Of a DNA stretch of 64,000 nt, positions 1 to 8,358 are shown piece by piece (the stretch's first letter is position 1; each line of letters begins with the position of its first letter). The position numbers were made by a program, and so were the translations under genes. Below the pieces are notes generated by a model. That model worked only from the letters and a program-made list of their open reading frames with translations. It was not told where the DNA came from and made no database searches. The DNA is from Pectobacterium sp013449375 (GTDB taxonomy: Bacteria > Pseudomonadota > Gammaproteobacteria > Enterobacterales > Enterobacteriaceae), in the NCBI RefSeq assembly GCF_048593165.1, contig NZ_CP184271.1; one strand, 5' to 3'.

Positions 1-1567
1 GAATCCGAGTCAGGATCGTGACAAGATCATCGTACTGGGCGGCGGACCAAACCGTATTGGCCAAGGGATCGAATTTGACTACTGCTGCGTCCACGCTTCT
101 CTGGCGCTGCGTGAAGATGGCTATGAAACCATCATGGTCAACTGTAACCCTGAAACGGTTTCAACCGACTATGACACATCTGACCGTCTGTACTTCGAGC
201 CGGTAACGTTTGAAGACGTGCTGGAAATTGTCCGTATCGAGAAGCCGAAAGGCGTTATCGTGCAGTACGGTGGTCAGACGCCGCTGAAACTGGCGCGCGC
301 GCTGGAAGCGGCAGGCGTGCCGGTGATCGGTACTAGCCCGGATGCGATTGACCGGGCAGAAGACCGTGAGCGTTTCCAACAGGCTGTTAACCGTCTGGGG
401 CTGAAGCAACCTGCTAACGCGACGGTAGCGACGATTGAGCAGGCGGTAGAAAAAGCGCGTGGCATCGGTTACCCGCTGGTTGTGCGTCCTTCTTATGTTC
501 TGGGCGGCCGCGCGATGGAAATCGTGTATGACGAAATTGACCTGCGTCGTTACTTCCAGACCGCCGTTAGCGTGTCCAACGATGCGCCAGTGTTGTTAGA
601 CCGCTTCCTTGACGATGCTATCGAAGTCGATGTTGATGCGATCTGTGATGGTGAACGTGTACTGATTGGCGGCATTATGGAGCACATTGAGCAGGCTGGG
701 GTTCACTCCGGTGACTCGGCGTGTTCACTGCCAGCCTACACGCTGAGCAAAGAGATTCAGGACGTGATGCGTCAGCAGGTTGAAAAACTGGCGTTTGAAC
801 TCTGCGTGCGCGGCCTGATGAACGTGCAGTTCGCGGTGAAGGATAATGAAGTTTATCTGATTGAAGTGAACCCGCGTGCGGCACGTACCGTACCGTTTGT
901 CTCGAAAGCGACGGGCGTTCCGCTGGCGAAAGTCGCGGCACGCGTGATGGCAGGCAAAACGCTGGCTGAACAGGGCGTCACCAAAGAGATTATCCCGCCG
1001 TACTACTCAGTCAAAGAAGTGGTGCTGCCGTTTAACAAATTCCCAGGCGTTGACCCGATTCTGGGGCCAGAAATGCGTTCGACCGGTGAAGTGATGGGCG
1101 TTGGCCGCACGTTTGCTGAAGCGTTTGCCAAAGCGATGCTGGGTAGCAATTCGCACATGAAGAAGACCGGACGCGCGCTGCTGTCGGTACGTGAAGGCGA
1201 TAAGGCTCGCGTGGTCGATCTCGCGGCCAAGCTGCTGAAGCACGGTTTCGAACTGGATGCAACGCACGGCACGGCGATTGAACTGGGTGAAGCGGGTATT
1301 AATCCACGTCTGGTGAACAAGGTGCATGAAGGCCGTCCGCACATTCAGGACCGCATCAAGAATGGCGAGTACACCTACATCGTCAACACCACCGCAGGGC
1401 GTCAGGCGATTGAAGACTCCAAGCTGATTCGCCGTAGCGCACTGCAATACAAGGTGCATTACGACACCACGCTGAACGGTGGTTTCGCCACGGCAATGTC
1501 GTTGACGGCCGATCCGACGGAGAAGGTGACCTCCGTGCAGGAAATGCATGCGATGATGAAAGGCTGA
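1..1567 (+). CDS. carB: Carbamoyl-phosphate synthase large subunit, C-terminal half (5' end outside window)
   Basis: CarB joins bicarbonate, glutamine-derived ammonia and two ATP into carbamoyl phosphate for pyrimidine and arginine synthesis, together with CarA. The reading frame is open from base 2, so about 521 residues of roughly 1,070 are present. The visible part starts just before GGGPNRIGQG, runs through the second ATP-grasp unit (NPRAARTVPFVSKATG, which contains ligand-contact residues) and ends in the methylglyoxal-synthase-like allosteric domain (THGTAIELGEAGI, YIVNTTAGRQAIEDS), where UMP, IMP and ornithine act in E. coli. A clear rho-independent terminator follows. carA should lie immediately upstream of the window. 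Identification is secure. Confidence 0.98.
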   Translation, partial: NPSQDRDKIIVLGGGPNRIGQGIEFDYCCVHASLALREDGYETIMVNCNPETVSTDYDTSDRLYFEPVTFEDVLEIVRIEKPKGVIVQYGGQTPLKLARALEAAGVPVIGTSPDAIDRAEDRERFQQAVNRLGLKQPANATVATIEQAVEKARGIGYPLVVRPSYVLGGRAMEIVYDEIDLRRYFQTAVSVSNDAPVLLDRFLDDAIEVDVDAICDGERVLIGGIMEHIEQAGVHSGDSACSLPAYTLSKEIQDVMRQQVEKLAFELCVRGLMNVQFAVKDNEVYLIEVNPRAARTVPFVSKATGVPLAKVAARVMAGKTLAEQGVTKEIIPPYYSVKEVVLPFNKFPGVDPILGPEMRSTGEVMGVGRTFAEAFAKAMLGSNSHMKKTGRALLSVREGDKARVVDLAAKLLKHGFELDATHGTAIELGEAGINPRLVNKVHEGRPHIQDRIKNGEYTYIVNTTAGRQAIEDSKLIRRSALQYKVHYDTTLNGGFATAMSLTADPTEKVTSVQEMHAMMKG

Positions 1568-1602
1568 TTGACCGACTTCGGTAGGCAGTAAGTCGATAAT
1601 GG

Positions 1603-1634
1603 AAGCCAGCGTTGGCAACAGCGCTGGCTTTTTT
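1603..1634 (+). terminator. Rho-independent terminator of carAB
   Basis: A 9-bp stem (AAGCCAGCG with CGCTGGCTT) around a 10-nt loop, followed by a T run, lies 36 bp after the carB stop. It also separates carB from the convergent LysE-family gene. Confidence 0.85.
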
Positions 1635-1654
1635 ACTGGGGAGCGTTTTGAATG

Positions 1655-2275
1655 TTAACCCAGTGCGACCTTGATACCCAAGGCGATAAGCACCGTGCCC
1701 AGCAGTTTATCCACCAGTTTCTGTACCTTAGCCAGCCCACGCCGTACCGGCTCACTTTGGAAAAGCAGCACCAGCACTGGCCACCAGATGGCCGCGAGCA
1801 GCCAGATAATCATGGCATACCACAACTTTTCACCGAAACCAGAGTGAATATTCAGGACCTGTGTGAATACTGCCAGAAAAAACAGTGTCGCTTTTGGGTT
1901 AAGCAGGTTACAGAGGTAACCTTGCAGGAACGCTTTTTTCAGACTGACGCTCTGTTGCCCCTGAGTTGATACATCTATCTTGCTGCCACCGCGCGCGAAT
2001 AATGCCTGAATACCGATCCAGATTAGATAGGCGGCGCCAGCATATTTCAGTACATTAAATAGCCACGGCGTCGTCGTGATGACGACGGCCAATCCGGCGA
2101 CGCAGTACGCCATATGGGTTGCAACGCCGCAGATTACGCCAAACGCAGTCATCATCGCGGCGACGCGTGGATAGCGTGTGGCGTTCTTGATAATGAGGAA
2201 AAAGTCCGGGCCTGGAGAGAGCATTCCCAGCGTGGCGATGGTGGCGACAAACAGCGATGTTTCTAGCATGGTCAT
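1655..2275 (-). CDS. LysE/RhtB-family amino-acid exporter
   Basis: A 206-residue inner-membrane protein with the LysE/RhtB layout: an N-terminal helix followed by the family motif LSPGPDFFLI (about residues 19-28), then five further hydrophobic segments and the NPKATLFF motif after the central loop. Family members export amino acids (lysine, threonine, homoserine lactone) by proton antiport. The substrate cannot be read from sequence. The start could be the ATG at 2275 or the one at 2269, which has GGA at better spacing. It is convergent with carB and divergent from yjjP. Confidence 0.85.
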   Translation of the reverse strand: MTMLETSLFVATIATLGMLSPGPDFFLIIKNATRYPRVAAMMTAFGVICGVATHMAYCVAGLAVVITTTPWLFNVLKYAGAAYLIWIGIQALFARGGSKIDVSTQGQQSVSLKKAFLQGYLCNLLNPKATLFFLAVFTQVLNIHSGFGEKLWYAMIIWLLAAIWWPVLVLLFQSEPVRRGLAKVQKLVDKLLGTVLIALGIKVALG

Positions 2276-2424
2276 TCCAGAGGGCGAAAGGAGTCAGAAT
2301 GGTTGAAATGATAGCGCCAGAATAATGAATTCGCATCATGCTTATTGGTTATTCGTCGGTGATATGTTAACAATTATCCTTTCATTTTTTGTGGTTAATT
2401 TCAGGGGCGGATTGGGATAACAAC

Positions 2425-3246
2425 ATGGTCAGTGAATGTGAGAACCGTGAATTACTAAGTAATACAAAACGGATGGGTGAAGCGCCACAGCAGCGGGAAA
2501 TCACCCGGCTGTGCATCCAGTGCGCACTGCTGCTATTACAGCATGGCGCAGAGAGTATGGTCGTGGAGCAGCTATCATCACGGCTGGGTATGGCACTGGG
2601 CGCTGATAGCGTTGAGAGCTCTATCTCGGCAAATTCGATTGTCCTGACCACTATCATGCAAGGACATTGCCTGACCTCGACACGGAAGAATGTGGACCGA
2701 GGCATTAATATGCACGTCGTCATTGAAGTTCAGCATGCGGTCATCATGGCCGAGCATAAACTGCTGGATGTGGCGGGTGTAGAAAAGCGTCTGGGGAACA
2801 TCAAACCCTTGCGCTACCCGCGCTGGCTGATGGTTTCGGTTGTGGCGCTCTCCTGCGGCTGCTTCAGCCGTTTGAATGGCGGCGGGTGGGACGCTTTTAT
2901 CGTCACGCTGATTGCCAGCGGTCTGGCGATGTACGTTCGGCAGATCTTTACGGCTCGGCATCTAAACCCGTTGATCAATTTCTGCATTACGGCGTTCGTC
3001 GCCACGTCGGCATCTGGGCTGTTGATGCGTTTACCCACTTTTTCTCAAACCTCTACGGTGGCGATGGCGGCGAGCGTGCTGCTGTTGGTTCCTGGTTTTC
3101 CGCTGATTAACGCCGTGGCGGATATGTTTAAAGGGCACGTGAATACCGGTCTGGCGCGCTGGACGGTGGCGAGTTTACTGACGCTGGCAACCTGTATCGG
3201 TGTAGTGATGGCGTTATCACTGTGGGGGTTACGCGGATGGGCTTAA
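2425..3246 (+). CDS. yjjP: Threonine/serine exporter-family protein YjjP (N-terminal component)
   Basis: Closely resembles E. coli YjjP, part of the ThrE/DUF1212 superfamily. The N-terminal cytoplasmic half holds the conserved LLLQHGAES and STRKNVDRGINMHV stretches, followed by about five membrane helices (from LMVSVVALSCGCF) and the signature VPGFPLINAVADMFKGH. In E. coli YjjP and YjjB form a two-part inner-membrane transporter reported to export succinate. The start used has GGGA 7 nt upstream. An ATG at 2473 would give 257 residues, nearer the E. coli length. It overlaps yjjB. In E. coli the pair sits elsewhere on the chromosome (near dnaT), so this location beside folA is different. Confidence 0.92.
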   Translation: MVSECENRELLSNTKRMGEAPQQREITRLCIQCALLLLQHGAESMVVEQLSSRLGMALGADSVESSISANSIVLTTIMQGHCLTSTRKNVDRGINMHVVIEVQHAVIMAEHKLLDVAGVEKRLGNIKPLRYPRWLMVSVVALSCGCFSRLNGGGWDAFIVTLIASGLAMYVRQIFTARHLNPLINFCITAFVATSASGLLMRLPTFSQTSTVAMAASVLLLVPGFPLINAVADMFKGHVNTGLARWTVASLLTLATCIGVVMALSLWGLRGWA

Positions 3247-3707
3247 GTTTACTGTGGGCGCTCTTGCAGGATATGGTGCTGGCGGCTGTTCCGGCGTTAG
3301 GGTTTGCGATGGTCTTCAATGTTCCGCTAAGAGCATTGCCTTATTGTGCGCTGCTGGGCGGCGTCGGGCACGGCGTACGGTTTTTGGCGGTCCACTTCGG
3401 TATGAATATTGAGTGGGCATCGTTTTTGGCAGCGATCCTGATTGGTATCATCGGTATTCGTTGGTCACGTTGGCTGTTAGCGCATCCGAAAGTCTTTACC
3501 GTCGCGGCCGTAATCCCGATGTTTCCAGGGATTTCTGCCTACACGGCGATGATTTCGGTAGTGGAAATTTCGCATCTTGGCTACAGCGAGGCGCTGATGA
3601 ACGTCATGGTGACGCATTTCCTGAAAGCGAGTTTTATCGTTGGCGCGCTTTCTATCGGCCTGTCTTTACCGGGAATCTGGCTCTACCGCAAACGGCCGGG
3701 AGTATAA
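3237..3707 (+). CDS. yjjB: Threonine/serine exporter-family protein YjjB (C-terminal component)
   Basis: A 156-residue, nearly all-membrane partner of YjjP. VFNVPLRALPYCALLGGVGHG, the HPKVFTVAAVIPMFPGISAY signature and the C-terminal GLSLPGIWLYRKRPGV are all as in E. coli YjjB (157 residues). The ATG at 3237 lies inside the end of yjjP (10-base overlap), implying translational coupling. A GTG at 3222 is possible but would add five residues. YjjP supplies the soluble domain and YjjB the remaining transmembrane bundle. Confidence 0.92.
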   Translation: MGLSLLWALLQDMVLAAVPALGFAMVFNVPLRALPYCALLGGVGHGVRFLAVHFGMNIEWASFLAAILIGIIGIRWSRWLLAHPKVFTVAAVIPMFPGISAYTAMISVVEISHLGYSEALMNVMVTHFLKASFIVGALSIGLSLPGIWLYRKRPGV

Positions 3708-3741
3708 AACTCTTATATTACGTTTCGGTCTCGTATCTATA

Positions 3742-3770
3742 TCGACGAGCGAAAGGGCTTTCCGTATAGT
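3742..3770 (+). promoter_or_regulatory. Probable sigma-70 promoter of folA
   Basis: TCGACG (-35, 3742-3747) and TATAGT (-10, 3765-3770) are separated by 17 bp. They lie 36 bp upstream of the folA start, so the leader would be short. Confidence 0.6.
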
Positions 3771-3805
3771 GTCAGCAATTTTCTGACCTACAGGGTTTTT
3801 TCACC

Positions 3806-4288
3806 ATGGTTATTAGTTTGATTGCTGCACTGGCAGTGGATCGCGTAATCGGTATGGAAAACGCGATGCCGTGGCATTTGCCCGCCGATCTGGCATGGTT
3901 TAAGCGTAATACGCTGAATAAGCCGATTATTATGGGGCGTAATACTTTCCGTTCTATCGGTCAGCCGCTGCCCGGCCGACTGAACATTGTCGTCAGTAAT
4001 CATCCCGGTGATGACGATCGTGTGACCTGGGTCTCTTCGCTGGATGCTGCGCTGGCGGCGGCGGGTGACGTTGAGGAAGTGATGGTGATTGGCGGCGGCA
4101 GTATTTATCAACAAATGCTGGCGCAGGCTAACCGTCTTTACCTGACGCACATTGATGCTGAAGTGGAAGGCGACACGCATTTCCCTGACTACGAGCCGGA
4201 TGAATGGCAGTCTGTTTTCAGCGAATTCCATGATGCTGATGAGCGCAACTCACACAGTTACTGCTTCGAAATTCTGGAACGCCGTTAA
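3806..4288 (+). CDS. folA: Dihydrofolate reductase, type I
   Basis: Reduces dihydrofolate to tetrahydrofolate with NADPH and is the trimethoprim target. The 160-residue sequence follows E. coli FolA almost throughout, with one extra residue after the start. It has ALAVDRVIGMENAMPWHLPAD with the catalytic Asp at residue 28 (Asp27 in E. coli), IMGRNTFRSIGQPLPGR, the glycine-rich VIGGGSIYQQ cofactor loop and the THIDAEVEGDTHFPDYEPDEW tail. Nothing marks it as a horizontally acquired resistant form. It has its own promoter and terminator. The kefFC genes that precede folA in E. coli are absent. Confidence 0.98.
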   Translation: MVISLIAALAVDRVIGMENAMPWHLPADLAWFKRNTLNKPIIMGRNTFRSIGQPLPGRLNIVVSNHPGDDDRVTWVSSLDAALAAAGDVEEVMVIGGGSIYQQMLAQANRLYLTHIDAEVEGDTHFPDYEPDEWQSVFSEFHDADERNSHSYCFEILERR

Positions 4289-4337
4289 CCGCGCTTTCCT
4301 GCTATAGCGTCCTGTCAATAAATACGGATCGCTCACC

Positions 4338-4363
4338 AAACCCGCTTTATTGCGGGTTTTTCG
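4338..4363 (+). terminator. Rho-independent terminator of folA
   Basis: AAACCCGC and GCGGGTTT form an 8-bp stem around a short AT loop, with a T run after it, 50 bp past the folA stop. It lies between convergent folA and the LysR gene. Confidence 0.85.
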
Positions 4364-4382
4364 TTTTTTTGAATCGATGTTT

Positions 4383-5288
4383 TTAATTTGCCGCCTGACA
4401 ACGTTCCCAAATGGCTTGTCTCAGCCAGCGATGTGCAGGATCGCTCTCGCGTCGTGTGTGCCATACCTGCTGGAAGGCAAAATCGGGTATTGGGAATGGC
4501 GGTGGAAAAATGTGTAAATCAGGCGTGTTAACCCGCGCCATGCTACGTCGCGCGGCAGTTAAAATCAGATCAGTACCGGCAATGAGGTTGATGGCGGCAT
4601 GCCAGTGTGGCAGCGTTAGCACCACATTACGCGACAGGCCGCTTGCAGCCAGCGTGTTGTCCACTTCATTGGCAGAATCAGGATGCATGGTGACCAGAAC
4701 ATGTGGCCGCTCCAGCCATGCCTCAAGCGACAGCGTCCCATTTTCTGACAGTGTGGCACGGTCAGCCAAACAGGAAAACTGTTCTTCAAAGAGAAGCTCG
4801 GCGTGCACCTCGGGTGGACGTATGGGGAAAACACCGAGGGCTAAATCAATTTCTCCATCGATCAACTGTGCCAGCATCATTTCACGACCGGCATGACTGA
4901 CTGCCAGTGAAATGCCGGGTGCCTGTGCGCGCAGATGCTGCATGAGCGTTGGCAAAACGACATTCGTACCGTAATCGGAGAGCGCTAAACGGAAATGCCG
5001 CGTGGTATGACGCGGATCGAACTGCGGTGTCTGGATGAGACCGTTCAGTTGAACCAGCGCCTGTTCCAGCGGAGCGAGTAGCGCCTGAGCGCGGGTCGTC
5101 AGCGTCAGGCCAACTTCACGCCGGACGAGCAGCGGATCGTTAAAAATCTGGCGAAGCTGTGCTAATGAATGACTGACGGCAGGCTGACTGCGGTGCAGAC
5201 GCATTGCTGCCCGCGTGACGTGTTTTTCCGTCAACAGCGCGTGCAGCGTTAGCAGTAGATTCATATCGATACGACGCAAATCATCCAT
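4383..5288 (-). CDS. LysR-family transcriptional regulator
   Basis: 301 residues with the standard LysR layout. The N-terminal winged HTH covers residues 5-65 (MNLLLTLHALLTEKHVTRAA, QPAVSHSLAQLRQIFNDPLLVR). The periplasmic-binding-protein-like effector domain runs from about 92 to 295 (FRLALSDYGTNVVLP onward) and resembles the NahR/NodD/PcpR subgroup. It is divergent from a DMT-type membrane gene, with 111 bp between the two starts, so it probably controls that gene and itself. The inducer is unknown. Confidence 0.9.
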   Translation of the reverse strand: MDDLRRIDMNLLLTLHALLTEKHVTRAAMRLHRSQPAVSHSLAQLRQIFNDPLLVRREVGLTLTTRAQALLAPLEQALVQLNGLIQTPQFDPRHTTRHFRLALSDYGTNVVLPTLMQHLRAQAPGISLAVSHAGREMMLAQLIDGEIDLALGVFPIRPPEVHAELLFEEQFSCLADRATLSENGTLSLEAWLERPHVLVTMHPDSANEVDNTLAASGLSRNVVLTLPHWHAAINLIAGTDLILTAARRSMARVNTPDLHIFPPPFPIPDFAFQQVWHTRRESDPAHRWLRQAIWERCQAAN

Positions 5289-5289
5289 T

Positions 5290-5308
5290 ATACGAATACC
5301 TTCTGTAT
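5290..5308. promoter_or_regulatory. Candidate LysR-type operator (ATAC-N11-GTAT)
   Basis: An ATAC/GTAT dyad separated by 11 bp fits the T-N11-A pattern of LysR regulators. It lies immediately upstream of the LysR start, in the divergent intergenic region. The motif is short, so chance occurrence is possible. Confidence 0.4.
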
Positions 5309-5399
5309 GAATTACGAATTTTCATTATTTTAATGGATGGTTGAGTATTGGGACATCCTAATTATGTTGTGCACGTTATCGCGTGAACGAGGAGGTTCT

Positions 5400-5924
5400 A
5401 TGCCGTTATTCTCTTCTTTTTCTCTCTCATTACTGCTGCCGCTGGGTATTGCTGCGCTTGCTGGGAGCATTGTGCCTTTTCAGGCTGCCAGCAATGTGGT
5501 GCTGGGGCGCGCGTTAGGCCATCCACTGTGGGCTACGCTGGTTTCACTGTTGGTCAGTATTTGTGTGCTGTTACCGGTCCTATTTGCTGCTCGGATACCG
5601 GCGCCTACGATTGGTCCCGCTTTGCAGGGGCCATGGTGGATTTGGCTGGGGGGCGTGGCGGGCGTCGCTTATATCACCGCCGCATTATTGCTGACGCCAA
5701 AGCTCGGCGCTTCAGGCTTTATTGTCTGTGTGATTGCGGGTCAGGTTGTGGCATCGCTGATTATCGATCATTTTGGTTTGATGGGGCTGGTGGTCAAGCC
5801 TGCAACGCTAGGACGGATAGCAGGCGTCGCATTAATCGTTATGGGGATGCTGCTGGTGCAATACTCTGCGGCTTCTCAACCGCTGACAAAATCTGCCGTT
5901 GAAGCGCCTAAACTCCCACAGTGA
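5400..5924 (+). CDS. DMT-superfamily membrane protein (DUF606/YdcZ type)
   Basis: 174 residues with five predicted membrane helices, resembling the small DUF606 half-transporters of the drug/metabolite superfamily: GSIVPFQAASNVVLGRALGHP, PWWIWLGGVAGVAYITAALLL, LGASGFIVCVIAGQVVASLIIDHFGL and RIAGVALIVMGMLLVQ. The start was chosen for an excellent GAGGAGG ribosome site 5-6 nt upstream. It is divergent from the LysR gene, which is its likely regulator. Such proteins probably work as dimers or with a partner. The substrate is unknown. Confidence 0.82.
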   Translation: MPLFSSFSLSLLLPLGIAALAGSIVPFQAASNVVLGRALGHPLWATLVSLLVSICVLLPVLFAARIPAPTIGPALQGPWWIWLGGVAGVAYITAALLLTPKLGASGFIVCVIAGQVVASLIIDHFGLMGLVVKPATLGRIAGVALIVMGMLLVQYSAASQPLTKSAVEAPKLPQ

Positions 5925-6063
5925 GGATATCTCTTTGCTGTGCTGTGCAAGCGGGTCACATTTCCGTCATCTATCATCGCTAGTATGACAACGAGTAGCG
6001 GCTTTCGTCGTTAAATAGAGATGTCGTTAAGCCGCTGTGTTCGATAGATAGGAGACCGTAAGC

Positions 6064-6258
6064 ATGACGAATAGAAACAGTAATCTGAATACTGATCGCC
6101 TGAGCGATCCCGAGCGCCGTGAATTACCATCAGGCAACGTAGAAGCCGTTGGTCTGGCTGGGTTTCTTGGCGGCGGTATCTGGTCGATTCCCGCCGAGGC
6201 GGCAGCCGTTCCGCCAGCCAAAAACGCTCAGCTTGGGACAGCTTTCCCTTTTCTATGA
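6064..6258 (+). CDS. Small hypothetical protein (64 residues)
   Basis: Not recognised. The ATG is preceded by AGGAGA about 8 nt upstream, and the 5' region carries an 8-bp inverted repeat (AGCGGCTT 5997-6004 with AAGCCGCT 6029-6036). The product has a polar N-terminal half rich in Asn, Asp and Arg and a Gly/Ala/Pro-rich second half (GLAGFLGGGIW), with no clear membrane segment. It converges on apaH. A 92-codon frame on the other strand covers the same bases but lacks an upstream ribosome site. Moderate confidence that it is translated. Confidence 0.42.
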   Translation: MTNRNSNLNTDRLSDPERRELPSGNVEAVGLAGFLGGGIWSIPAEAAAVPPAKNAQLGTAFPFL

Positions 6259-6301
6259 CAGTAGTACGGTTGCGATAGTCTGAAGACATTCGCGCATCCG
6301 A

Positions 6302-7147
6302 TCAGGACGTGCTATCGCCAGAGATGTCGGCAGTTGATGAAAGCGACGGTTGCGTGAAATAGCGCTTATCGTCCCAACGCAGCATAGTCAATTCCCCTCC
6401 CCAGCAGCACCCGGTATCCAGCGCGTAAATATTTTCCGGTGTGCCTTTCCCTTCCAGCGATGCCCAGTGACCGAAGGCAATAGTATATTCCCCAGTAACC
6501 TGACTTGGCAGCTCAAACCATGGTTTGAGCAGAGAAGGGGCCTGAGTCGGTGGCTCTTTACAAAGCATATCCAGTTGCCCGCCTGAGAAGCAGTAGCGCA
6601 TACGGGTAAAAACGTTGGTGCTAAAGCGCAGACGTGCCAGACCGCTAAGTTCTGGGCTCCAGTGATTCGGCATATCGCCATACATCGCATCGAGGAAAAG
6701 CGGGTAGCTGTCGCTGCTCAGGATCGATTCGACTTCGCGTGCGCACATCTGTGCAGTGGGGAGATCCCACTGAGGCGTGATGCCCGCGTGCGCCATCACC
6801 AGCTTCAGATCATCATCGACCTGTAGGATCGGCTGGCGGCGTAGCCAGTTGATCAGCTCATCTGCATCCGGCGCAGCGAGAAGATCACTGATACGATCTT
6901 TCGGTTTGTTACGACTGATACCCGCATAAACCGCCAACAGGTGCAGGTCGTGGTTGCCGAGCACCATGCGAACAGCAGGACCGAGAGAGCGAACGAAGCG
7001 CAGAACCTGAAGCGAATCTGGGCCGCGTGCCACTAAATCGCCGGTTAACCACAGCGTATCTTGCTCCGGATTAAAGGAAACTTGCGCCAATAGCGCTTTA
7101 AGTTCAACTAAACAGCCGTGAACATCGCCAACTAAATAGGTAGACAT
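6302..7147 (-). CDS. apaH: Diadenosine tetraphosphatase (symmetrical)
   Basis: Hydrolyses Ap4A to two ADP, and in E. coli also removes Np4 caps from RNA. The 281 residues carry the calcineurin-type metallophosphatase motifs in order: GDVHGC (residues 7-12), GDLVARGPDS (about 36-45), GNHDLHLLAVYAG (about 64-76) and, further on, the histidine motifs MAHAGI and AFGHWASL. Length matches the family. It follows apaG after 2 bp and is the last gene of the lptD-surA-pdxA-rsmA-apaG-apaH operon. Confidence 0.97.
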   Translation of the reverse strand: MSTYLVGDVHGCLVELKALLAQVSFNPEQDTLWLTGDLVARGPDSLQVLRFVRSLGPAVRMVLGNHDLHLLAVYAGISRNKPKDRISDLLAAPDADELINWLRRQPILQVDDDLKLVMAHAGITPQWDLPTAQMCAREVESILSSDSYPLFLDAMYGDMPNHWSPELSGLARLRFSTNVFTRMRYCFSGGQLDMLCKEPPTQAPSLLKPWFELPSQVTGEYTIAFGHWASLEGKGTPENIYALDTGCCWGGELTMLRWDDKRYFTQPSLSSTADISGDSTS

Positions 7148-7149
7148 AA

Positions 7150-7527
7150 TTAATGTATCAGTGAAGGGATAGCCAGACGGAAAACGGGGATGGAAACCTG
7201 AAACGCGTTACCCTGATGGTCAGTCATATGGTAGTGGCCTTCCATTGTACCGAGGGGCGTTTCTATGACGGCACCGCTGGTATATTGGAATTCGCTGCCA
7301 GGGTGGATAATCGGCTGTTCGCCGACCACGCCTTCACCCTGAACTTCAGTCTGTCGGCCGTTACCGTTGGTAATCAGCCAATAGCGTCCCAAAAGCTGGA
7401 CTTCATGACGCCCCAGATTGCGAACCGTAATCGTGTAAGCAAACACGAAACGTTCTTCATCAGGCTCCGATTGTGATTCCACGTAGAAGCTCTGAACCTG
7501 TACACAAACACGGGGCGCATTAATCAT
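7150..7527 (-). CDS. apaG: ApaG-domain protein
   Basis: 125 residues, the family's standard length. The immunoglobulin-like fold is recognisable from VQSFYVESQSEPDEERFVFAYT, LGRYWLITNGNGRQTEVQGEGVVGEQP and TPLGTMEGHYHM. The biochemical role is uncertain; homologues bind nucleotides or metal, and loss is linked to cobalt resistance in Salmonella. It sits between rsmA and apaH as in E. coli, with almost no spacing, so the genes are co-transcribed. Confidence 0.96.
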   Translation of the reverse strand: MINAPRVCVQVQSFYVESQSEPDEERFVFAYTITVRNLGRHEVQLLGRYWLITNGNGRQTEVQGEGVVGEQPIIHPGSEFQYTSGAVIETPLGTMEGHYHMTDHQGNAFQVSIPVFRLAIPSLIH

Positions 7528-7539
7528 GATGAACTCCAG

Positions 7540-8358
7540 TTATTCCTGTTTTGCCGGATGCTCACTTAACCAGTTAGCCAATCGGCAATATTGCTCAACG
7601 GATACATTCTCTGCGCGGCTGGTGGCATCGATCCCCAGTTCAGCGAGCACGTCTGGGGTGAACAGATTGCCCAGACTGTTACGCAGTGTCTTACGGCGCT
7701 GGTTAAATGCTTCCGTCGTGATGCGGCTTAGCACGCGAATGTCGCTGACCGGGTAAGGGATCTCGGCATGAGGCACGAGTCGCACTACGGCGGAATCAAC
7801 TTTAGGTGCGGGCTTGAACGCCTCCGGCGGCACTTCAAGCACCGGAATCACCTGACAATAATACTGAGCCATGACGCTCAGGCGTCCGAAAGCTTTGCTG
7901 TTCGGCCCAGCGACCAAACGGTTAACCACTTCTTTCTGCAACATAAAGTGCATGTCGCGGATAGATTGAGTATAGCTGAACAGGTGGAACATCAGCGGTG
8001 TGGAAATATTATACGGTAGGTTGCCAAAAACGCGCAGCGGTTGGCCGGCTTGCTCAGCGAGCGCGGCGAAATCGATCGTCATGGCATCTTGCTGAATGAT
8101 TGTCAGCTTATCTTTCAGCGTCGGATGTGTTTCCAACCGCGCAGCCAGATCCCTGTCCAGCTCAATAACGGTGAAACGATCCATCCGTTCACCGACAGGC
8201 GCGGTCAGTGCACCGAGGCCGGGACCGATCTCTACGACTGCCTGTCCTGGCTGGGGGTGAATAGCCGAGACGATACTATCGATCACGAAGTGATCGTTTA
8301 AAAAGTTTTGCCCAAAACGTTTACGGGCGAAGTGACCTTGGTGTACGCGATTATTCAT
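7540..8358 (-). CDS. rsmA: 16S rRNA (adenine1518/1519-N6)-dimethyltransferase
   Basis: Dimethylates two adjacent adenosines in the 3' hairpin of 16S rRNA late in 30S assembly (the kasugamycin target). 272 residues: RKRFGQNFLNDHFVID, then the SAM-binding motif VEIGPGLGALT (about 42-52), the acidic VIELDRD, and the catalytic motif IV FGNLPYNIST, followed by the C-terminal helical domain with FNQRRKTLRNSLG. The start overlaps the end of pdxA by 8 bases, so translation is coupled. Confidence 0.98.
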   Translation of the reverse strand: MNNRVHQGHFARKRFGQNFLNDHFVIDSIVSAIHPQPGQAVVEIGPGLGALTAPVGERMDRFTVIELDRDLAARLETHPTLKDKLTIIQQDAMTIDFAALAEQAGQPLRVFGNLPYNISTPLMFHLFSYTQSIRDMHFMLQKEVVNRLVAGPNSKAFGRLSVMAQYYCQVIPVLEVPPEAFKPAPKVDSAVVRLVPHAEIPYPVSDIRVLSRITTEAFNQRRKTLRNSLGNLFTPDVLAELGIDATSRAENVSVEQYCRLANWLSEHPAKQE

